A stretch of DNA of 64,000 bases from Ilex aquifolium (taxonomy: Eukaryota > Streptophyta > Magnoliopsida > Aquifoliales > Aquifoliaceae), in assembly GCA_951799425.1 (NCBI GenBank), contig OX637393.1, positions 21,927,744 through 21,991,743 of the forward strand. Reading direction: 5' to 3'. The position numbers were made by a program, and so were the translations under genes. Shown piece after piece: positions 57,155-64,000 of this stretch (positions are counted from its first letter, which is position 1; each line of letters opens with the position of its first letter). Below the pieces are notes generated by a model, which had not been told where the DNA came from, did no database searches, and saw only the letters and a list, made by a program, of their open reading frames with translations.

Positions 57155-59033
57155 ATGACTGAGGACACTCCTCACTATCAAAATTTGCCGGCAGAATCTT
57201 GTGAGTCTGTGAACCAGCCTGAACCAAATTCACCTAGATCAGTAGCAAACTCTTGTGAGAGTAATATGGAAAATAATGAAAGAAATGGAGAAGTCCCTAT
57301 AAGAGAGGAGGAAGTGCCTAACAATCGAACTTTGCAGGATTACTTAAATCCCACAAGAAACAGTGTCCCCTCTTGTTTTATATTTCCTGAAAATGTTCCC
57401 CCCTTTACTGTAAAGCCGGGGACAGTGCAGTTACTACCCGTGTTTCATGGATTAGATGCAGAGAATCTATATCTGCATATAAAAGATTTTGAGGAAGTGT
57501 GTGGAACTTTTCAAGATAATTCTGAACTAGCCAAAATGAAACTGTTTTCTTTCTCTTTAAGAGATAGAGCCAAACAATGGCTAAATTCTTTGAAAGCTTT
57601 TTCAATACCTAACTAGCAGGCATTGCAAAATGAATTTTTTAGAAAGTTTTTTCCTTTGCACCGCACGAATGCATTAAAAAGGCAAATCATGAATTTTGCG
57701 GTTAAAGACGGAGAAACTTTTTATCAAAGTTGGGAGAGATTCAAAGATTTGCTCCAATCCTGTCCGCATCACGCTTTTGAGAATTGGACTTTGGTAGGAT
57801 TTTTCTATGACTCCTTACCCTCTAGACTACGTCAGTTTGTCGAAATGATGGCCCAAGGAGAATTTATGGAAAAAATTCCGGAGGAGGCATTCAATTTCTT
57901 TGACACCATATCTGACAGTTCTCAGATGTGGGACTCAGCCTCTCCTACCACTGCAGAAGCCAGACTACCTACTTCCCAAGGAGGTAAATATGTCTTGAGA
58001 GAGCATGATGACTTGAGAGAAAAAATGTCTACGTTGTCTCGAAAGCTTGAAGCTTTAGAGATGAAGAAAGTCCATCAAGTTGATGTTAGCTCTTCCACAT
58101 AACAAGTGTGTGGAATCTGTGCGCTAACAGGACACCTTATTGGGGAGTGTCCCACCATCCCAACGTTCAAAGAGGTCTTGTTGGAACAGACACATGCAGT
58201 TTCCAACTTCAACAAACCTTACTCCAACCCATATTCTGAAACATACAATCCAGGGTGGCGAAACCACCCTAACTTCAGTTGGAAGAACACACAACCAATA
58301 CCCATGAACCAACAACAAGGCTCATACCCACCACCTCAAGGACCCCCCCGTATATCAACCATACCAACCACCACAAAAGAGGAGTCTTGAGGACTTCTTG
58401 AATCAGTTCATGCAAAGCCAAATGAACTATAACAATAATTCCACACAGGCTTTCACTGATTTCAAAACACACACCACTCAATCTTTCGAGGATCTTAAAA
58501 GCCACATCCAAAAGTTGAACCAATACATGGTTACACACGAAAAGGGCAAGTTTCCTGCCCAACCAAAGCAACCACAAGGCCAATTCCATGTAGGGAACCC
58601 TTCAACAACAGGAAACACACAAGACCAAGCCCAAGTTGTCACTACACTAAGAAGTGGCAAGGTGATTGGCAAGACCATCAGAGACAAGCTCATTCCAAAG
58701 TCAAAGCCTGAGTCAATCCCAGTCAACCCATCATCTGAACCTGAACCAATTGAGACTGAACTTGAATAAGAACCTGAGCCTATGATTGAACAAGAGCCAG
58801 AACCTTTTGAGGAAAAAGAACCTTCTTGTTCCATTCCCGCTCCTTTTCCTCATAGACTCAAAACCAAACATAAGTTGAAAAATCATGCTGAAATTTACGA
58901 GCTTTTTAAGCAAGTAAATATCAACATCCCACTTCTGGACGCAATCAAACAAGTCCCGTCTTATGCCAAGTTTCTAAAAGACTTGTGCACAGTCAAGAGA
59001 GGTCAGAATGTTCAAAAAAGAGGCTTCCTAACA
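57155..59033 (+). pseudogene. E4 gag
   Basis: Starts at ATG 57155 (MTEDTPHYQNLPAES), about 100 bp after the primer site. Gag core: DYLNPTRNS, FHGLDAENLYLHIKDFEE, a TAG at 57614 in place of Trp, then FYQSWERFKDLLQ and GEFMEKIPEEAF. The CCHC knuckle CGICALTGHLIGEC (about 58109-58150) follows a TAA at 58100. There is a frameshift at the C run near 58345, and TAA stops at 58767 and 59034. The Glu/Pro-rich linker (58730-58830) and the FLKDLCTVKRG segment precede protease. Confidence 0.85.
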
Positions 59034-59039
59034 TAACAA

Positions 59040-59536
59040 GCCAGTGCCTTTCTTCAACATAAAACTCTTCCAAAATACAAAGACCCAGGTGTCCGACTGT
59101 GTCATGTATCATTGGAAACTTCAGGATTGAACAAGCACTGTTAAACCTTGGAGCCAGTGTTAATTTGCTACCCTACTCTGTCTATCAGCAGTTGGGTCTG
59201 GGTGAACTCAAACCCACTTGTGTCACACTCCAGTTGGCCGATAGATTTGTCAAAATCCCTCGAGGCATTGTTGAAGATGTGCTTGTCCAAGTGGACAATT
59301 TTGTCTTCCCTGTTGACTTCATTGTTCTGGATACTTAGCCAGCAATACATTCGGAGAACCAAATTCCCGTCATTCTTGGTCGACCTTTCCTAGCAACTTC
59401 CAATGCACTAATCAATTGCAAGAATGGAGTCATGAAATTAACTTTTGGGAATATGACTCTCGAATTGAACATTTTCAATATTGCTAAGCATCCAGAAGAA
59501 GAAAAGGAAGAAAGGTAAATAAACTCCATTGAATCT
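59040..59536 (+). pseudogene. E4 protease, catalytic Asp replaced by Asn
   Basis: Frame 59099-59338 has the family's active-site block, but the catalytic Asp of DLGAS is Asn (codon AAC, 59144-59146), which would abolish retropepsin activity. It is followed by a TAG at 59336, the VILGRPFLATSNA block and a TAA near 59516. Confidence 0.8.
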
Positions 59537-61150
59537 TTGATACAAGAACATCTGAATGACACATTCTGTGAGGACCCTACTGAATCCTCTCTGTTAGAGC
59601 TCATCTCATCTGAAACAACAGACGATGACCCAAATCCACCAAGTTGCCCTACTCATGCTGTTGAGACATGGGCCCCCAAATTCGAAGAGATTTCACCAAG
59701 TGGCACAAAGCCAATCTCATCAAGTGCTAGGCCACCAAAGCCTGAATTGAAACCTCTCCCATCTGACCTCAAATATGCATTCCTAGGAAATGACGAATCA
59801 TACCCAGTGGTAATTTCATCTAAGCTCACAGACTTTCAAGAGTCTAAATTGATTGGAGTTCTTCAAAGCCATAAAAGTACCATTGGATGGACCATCGCTG
59901 ACTTGAAAGGTATAAGTCCGTTAATCTATAATCATGCTATATACCTTGAAGAGGATTCAAAACCCTCTCGTCAAATGCAGCGACGACTAAACCCTCACAT
60001 AAAGGAAGTAGTGAGAACTGAGGTACTCAAGCTTTTAGATGCGGGGATAATTTTCCCCATCTCTGATAGCAAGTGGGTTAGTCCAACCCAAGTTGTGCCA
60101 AAAAAATCTGGGGTCACAGTGGTCAACAATGATGCAAATGAACTAGTACTAACTCGAGTCGTCATAGGATGGCGAATGTGCATTGATTATCGAAAACTCA
60201 ATTTGGTCACTAGAAAATATCATTTTCCTCTTCCATTTCTTGACCAAGTCCTAGAAAGAATTGCAGGCCATGCATTTTACTGTTTCCTAGATGGGTATTC
60301 AGGGTATAACCAAATTGAGATAGCACTAGATGATCAGGAGAAAACAACCTTCACATGCCCCTTTGGCACCTTTGCATTCAAAAGGATGCCATTTGGACTT
60401 TGTAACGCTCCTGCAACATTCCAAAGATATATGCTAAGCTTGTTCAACGATATGGTTGAAAATTTTTTGGAAGTATTCATGGATGATTTCTCTGTATATG
60501 GTGATTCCTTTGATTTGTGTCTGACCAATCTAGAGAAAGTGCTAACCAGATGTAAGGAAGTCAATCTAGTGCTCAATTGAGAAAAATGTCATTTTATGGT
60601 AACACAAGGCATTGTCCTTGGTCACATTGTGTCGTCTGAAGGCATGAAAGTTGACAAGACAAAAATAGATCTGATTGAAAATTTGCCTGCCCCTAAGACT
60701 GTAAAGGATGTCCGATCATTCTTAGGGCATGCAGGTTTTTACAGGAGATTCATAAAAGATTTCAGCACCATAGCAAAACCCATGTGTCACCTTCTAAGTC
60801 AGGATGTAATCTTTGATTGGAATGAAGCATGCCAGAAAGCCTTTGATAAGCTAAAAGACATGTTAATTTCTGCCCCAATAATGCAACCCCCTGACTGGAA
60901 TCTACCCTTTGAACTAATGTGTGACACAAGTGACTATGTTGTAGGTGCTGTATTGGGACAAAGAAAAGATAAGAGACCCCATGTGATTTACTATGTAAGC
61001 AAAACTTTGAATGATGCCCAAATGAATTATTCAACAACTGAAAAAGAATTGCTTGATGTAGTTTTTGCACTGGAAAAATTCCGTTCTTATCTTGTTGGTT
61101 CTTCTGTTACTGTATTCACTGACCATGCAGCCTTAAAATTCTTGCTCACA
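59537..61150 (+). pseudogene. E4 reverse transcriptase and RNase H
   Basis: The 347-codon run 59537-60580 covers the pre-RT segment, KKSGVTVV, WRMCIDYRKLN, CFLDGYSGYNQ, KRMPFGLCNAPATFQ and an intact FMDD box (about 60478), ending at a TGA in place of Trp. The run 60596-61150 continues with SFLGHAGFYRRF and RNase H (LMCDTSDYVVGAVLGQ, TEKELLDVVFALEKF, FTDHAALKFLLTK), where the solo LTR cuts it. The continuation is at 63313. Confidence 0.85.
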
Positions 61151-61780
61151 AAGAATGTAACACCCCAAAACACACCCTGGACGACATTACATACTAAAAC
61201 CATTTTCATCATGAGAGCACTAATATCATCCATAAATAAATTAAACTTCATTCATCATCCATAAAATATTTACATCATTATCCAAAAGAATATGCCCAAC
61301 CATGGCATTTACATCTCAAAAATTAACTAATGTAGCGCAGCGGAAATAATAAAATAAAACTAGACTTTACAAGGTTCAAAATGAATATCCTAGTCTAGAA
61401 AAAAAGGAAGTGTCGCTCTAGGCGTCCACCTCGGGATCCACACTCCCGTCAAGTGGAGTCTCCCAAGTAGCGGGCTCTTCAACCCTTAAGTCCTCCTCCA
61501 GCGGGAAATCTGAAAAATGGTTAGCAGTAGGGGGTGAGCACGAAGTTCTGTAGAAAAATTCTCTCAAACCCATACAAGGTTTAGAAAAGCATTTAAAACG
61601 GCCGGTCTCATTTCACAAATAGCATACATAATCTTTGTAGTAAAACAATGACATTTTACAACTGATCTCAAGTTTAATTAGCCATAGTACTAGAAATGAA
61701 CAATAATAACCAATTCTAATAAACATTCATTTTCAAAATATAAACCATTTCCCACACATTATATAATATTGTGCTCTTTT

Positions 61781-62130
61781 GGCATGAGCATCCTTATAAG
61801 GAACCTCTCACCCTCAAGGCTTGGTTACTCAAGCATCCTTATAAGGAACCTCTTGAGGAAAATCACATACTGTCCTCTTTTGGCATGAGCATCCTTATAA
61901 GGAACCTCTCACCCTCAAGGCTTGGTTTCTTAAGCATCCTTATAAGGAACCTCTTAAGGAAAATCACATACTCTCCTCTCTTGGCATAAGCATCCTTATA
62001 AGGAACCTCTCACCCTCAAGGCATCACAAACTCAAGCATCCTTATAAGGAACCTCTTGAGGGAAATCACATACTCTTCTCTCTTGGCATGAGCATCCTTA
62101 TAAGGAACCTCTCACCCTCAAGGCATCACA
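61781..62130. repeat. 101-bp tandem repeat, about 3.5 copies, inside the solo LTR
   Basis: Units start at 61781, 61882, 61983 and 62085 with GGCATGAGCATCC. Each unit contains GCATCCTTATAAGGAACCTC twice, so a half-unit repeat of about 50 bp is nested in it (seven copies). CCTTATAAGG is itself a 10-bp palindrome, like a CArG box. The repeat lies on the transcribed side of the TATA box. Confidence 0.9.
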
Positions 62131-62679
62131 AACAACCCAACCAAGCATACCATTCCAATATTTATATCATTTTACAAGCATCTCTCCAAAATCCCCAAGA
62201 TATATTATGTAACAATTCCCCAACCAACAAGGAAAATACATGAGATCACAATAACATCATTTTTCTACCCCACACAAACAACTACGGTTTTCGAAGTTCA
62301 TAATAAAGAAGCATTTAAGAAGAAATACATCATTCTCCCAAAAACTAGGGTTTTAAAGCTAGAAAAGAGATTTAATGGGTATTAAACCCTAGCAATGTAA
62401 TCTTTGCAAAAAGCCTAAGAGATGATGATTCTATAGCATATATATACCATTGATAGCAAAAACATACATATATAAATACCCTAGCCTCAATGTAAGTGAG
62501 TGAGAGAAAACCCCTACCTTGATGTTCTTGAAAAAATTAGGGCTTTGATCTTGAATCAACCCTTCAATCTCTTGTTTTCTCTTGATCTTGTGTTTCTCTC
62601 TTTCTCTCTTTCTCTCTTCCTCTCTTATGTTTTCTAGGGTTTGGAGTGGTGTAATGAAGGCTAAGGAGGTGACAAAATG

Positions 62680-62687
62680 TATTTATA
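62680..62687 (-). promoter_or_regulatory. TATA box of the solo LTR
   Basis: TATAAATA on the minus strand, with the palindrome cluster ending about 50 bp upstream, mirroring 17976. Confidence 0.55.
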
Positions 62688-62738
62688 GTGGAGGAAATGG
62701 AGAAAGACCTGCAGTCGGATCGGGCTGGATTTATCGGG

Positions 62739-62795
62739 CGTACCAGTACGCGTACTGGTACGGTTGAGCTACTGGAGTTCGGCGTACCGGTACGG
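62739..62795. repeat. palindrome cluster, CGTACCGGTACG type (solo LTR)
   Basis: CGTACCAGTACG, CGTACTGGTACG and CGTACCGGTACG, with the linker GCTACTGGAGTTCGG that also occurs in the unrelated solo LTRs at 23908 and 40299. Confidence 0.85.
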
Positions 62796-63312
62796 TTTGA
62801 CTGCCAGATTTTTGTTTCAACTTCCAATACAGTTTTGACCCATTTAGAGGTCGAATTGAAAAAATTTCATGAGACATACTTTTGTAGCCCTAGATGTCTA
62901 CTATCTACTGTAAAAATTTCAGATCAATTGGACTTAAGGATAAAAAGTTATCGCCAAAACACTAAGTAGTGTTCAATACCCATTTTTACCCAAATTCTCG
63001 CTAAAGTGTATTTTAACTCCGGGACACTTCCTAACTTCCAATACATCCATATTACCACTCCCAATGTTTTTCGACCTTCCGGATTCAATGTAAATCAATA
63101 TTTTGACCTACAAACTTTTAGAAACTTGTCTAATCACCCTTTCCAAGTTTAAACATCTTCGACACGTAACTTCCCAATCAAATTGTCTCCATAGCATTTA
63201 TTCCTACGGTTTATTCTTATGTCACTACATATATCTACATCTTTACAAATATTATTTACTATATATATATCTCTATAAATATATAAAAGAAAATTCGTGG
63301 GGTTACAAAGAA

Positions 63313-64000
63313 GGACGCCAAGCCCAGACTCTTGAGATGGATACTCTTGCTCCAAGAGTTTATCTTGTCATCAAGGACAAGAAAGGTGTGGAGAATGTGG
63401 TGGCAGATTATCTGTCCAGATTAACATATGAATTTTGTGAGGATGGACTGCCAATCAATGAGAAATTCCCCGATGAACAACTGTTCATGATTGATAAGAC
63501 ATCATGGTACGCAGATATTGCTAACTATCTTGCTACTGGTACCTTCCCTCCATCCTTTATCATGATGGACAAAAAGAAATTTCTGAGGGAGGTTCGTAAC
63601 TTCTTTTGGGAGGATCCCTACGTATTCAAGTACTGTAAGGATCAAATCATAAGACGTTGCATCCCCGCTCATGAAAGCAACCAGGTAATAAAATTTTGTC
63701 ATTCTGAAGCATGTGGTGGCCATTTTTCATCAAGAAAAACCGCTGCAAAAATATTGCAGTGTGGATTTTACTGGCCCACACTTTTCAAAGATGTCCATGC
63801 CTTTTGTTTAACTTGTGATAGATGCCAAAGGTTGGGAAGCATTTCTAAAAGAAATATGATGCCCTTAAACCCCATTCTGATAATTGAAATTTTTGACTGT
63901 TGGGGCATCGATTTTATGGGACCATTTCCTCCTTCCTTTGGCTATCTGTACATTTTAGTGGCTGTAAACTATGTATCCAAATGGGTTGAAACAATTCCAT
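63313..64000 (+). pseudogene. E4 RNase H tail and integrase (runs off the window)
   Basis: Continues the frame cut at 61150: [14 protein letters not shown], a one-base deletion near 63368, KGVENVVADYLSRL, then the HHCC domain (CHSEACGGHFSSRK..CLTCDRC) and the first catalytic Asp in [11 protein letters not shown]. The usual Asp of VDYVSKWVE is Asn here (VNYVSKWVE). The rest of integrase is beyond base 64000. Confidence 0.85.

Larger units (their letters stand above)
61156..63307 (-). mobile_element. solo LTR, TGTAAC family, inserted in E4 RNase H
   Basis: Edges TGTAACACCCC and GGGGTTACA are flanked by a perfect 5-bp duplication AAGAA (61151-61155 and 63308-63312). Length is 2152 bp with no coding domain. 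The minus-strand TATA box (62680-62687) sets transcription to the left. It is homologous to 17727-19498. It contains 101-bp tandem repeats that its relative lacks. Confidence 0.95.
55100..64000 (+). mobile_element. E4: Athila-like Ty3/Gypsy element, continues beyond the window
   Basis: 5' LTR (55100-57036), tRNA-Asp primer site (57043-57060), gag, protease, RT and RNase H to 61150, a solo LTR (61156-63307), then RNase H tail and integrase to the right edge. It is most similar to E1 among the elements here. Multiple stops and frameshifts show it is old. The env-like ORF and 3' LTR would lie outside the window. Confidence 0.85.

Noticed and set aside
62582-62969. Coding frames in the solo LTR at 61156-63307
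   Set aside because: They cross the palindrome cluster and the TATA box region of an LTR and have no domain character.
1-64000. tRNA or rRNA genes
   Set aside because: Only tRNA-complementary primer sites of retroelements were seen, with no cloverleaf or rRNA sequence.

Overview
The window comes from a nuclear chromosome of a flowering plant, probably a eudicot with a large, repeat-rich genome. This rests on a plant-specific ribosomal P3 gene with a spliced intron, a telo-box promoter, and wall-to-wall Ty3/Gypsy LTR retrotransposons of the Athila type (tRNA-Asp-like primer sites, CCHC gag, DLGAS protease, FMDD reverse transcriptase, integrase without a chromodomain, and an extra env-like ORF). 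I cannot name the species from sequence alone. I see no rRNA, tRNA or CRISPR.

Layout. 1-1990: minus-strand LTR with its initiator-tRNA-Met primer site, from an element that runs off the left edge. 1995-5550: decayed minus-strand Athila-like pol/gag (E1). 5592-6222: a long hairpin and a hAT-like end. 6612-10292: the only intact host gene, minus strand, acidic ribosomal protein P3, two exons with a 3.3-kb intron that holds a 5'-truncated LINE. 10440-15630: AT-rich intergenic DNA with a 778-bp non-autonomous hAT element (8-bp target duplication), a GC-rich hAT-like end and several internal duplications.

15632-30395: Athila-like element E2, broken by two solo LTRs (17727-19498 and 23661-25324), each with its 5-bp target duplication. 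30396-32254: 3' LTR, polypurine tract and a stub of a minus-strand element, fused to 32254-46278: element E3, the best preserved, itself carrying a solo LTR (40053-41734). 46279-48826: LTR fragments. 48827-53221: minus-strand plant-mobile-domain pseudogene split by another LTR. 53553-54960: a second copy of the first LTR family. 55100-64000: element E4, interrupted by a 2152-bp solo LTR (61156-63307) and running off the right edge.

All retroelement coding regions contain stops and frameshifts, many explicable by C-to-T or G-to-A change, so none is likely to be autonomous. The most unusual signal is a set of 15 clusters of short perfect or near-perfect palindromes with a central CG (CTACCGGTAG, CCTTCCGGAAGG, CGTACCGGTACG, GGTACCGGTACC, ACGTTCGAACGT). 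In one LTR family the cluster sits at a fixed distance (about 245 nt) from the LTR 5' end while the palindrome type differs between copies. In E2 and E3 the same type recurs just upstream of that element's env-like ORF. Related cassettes also occur in unrelated LTR families. This looks like a swappable cis-acting module and I do not recognise it as a described system.
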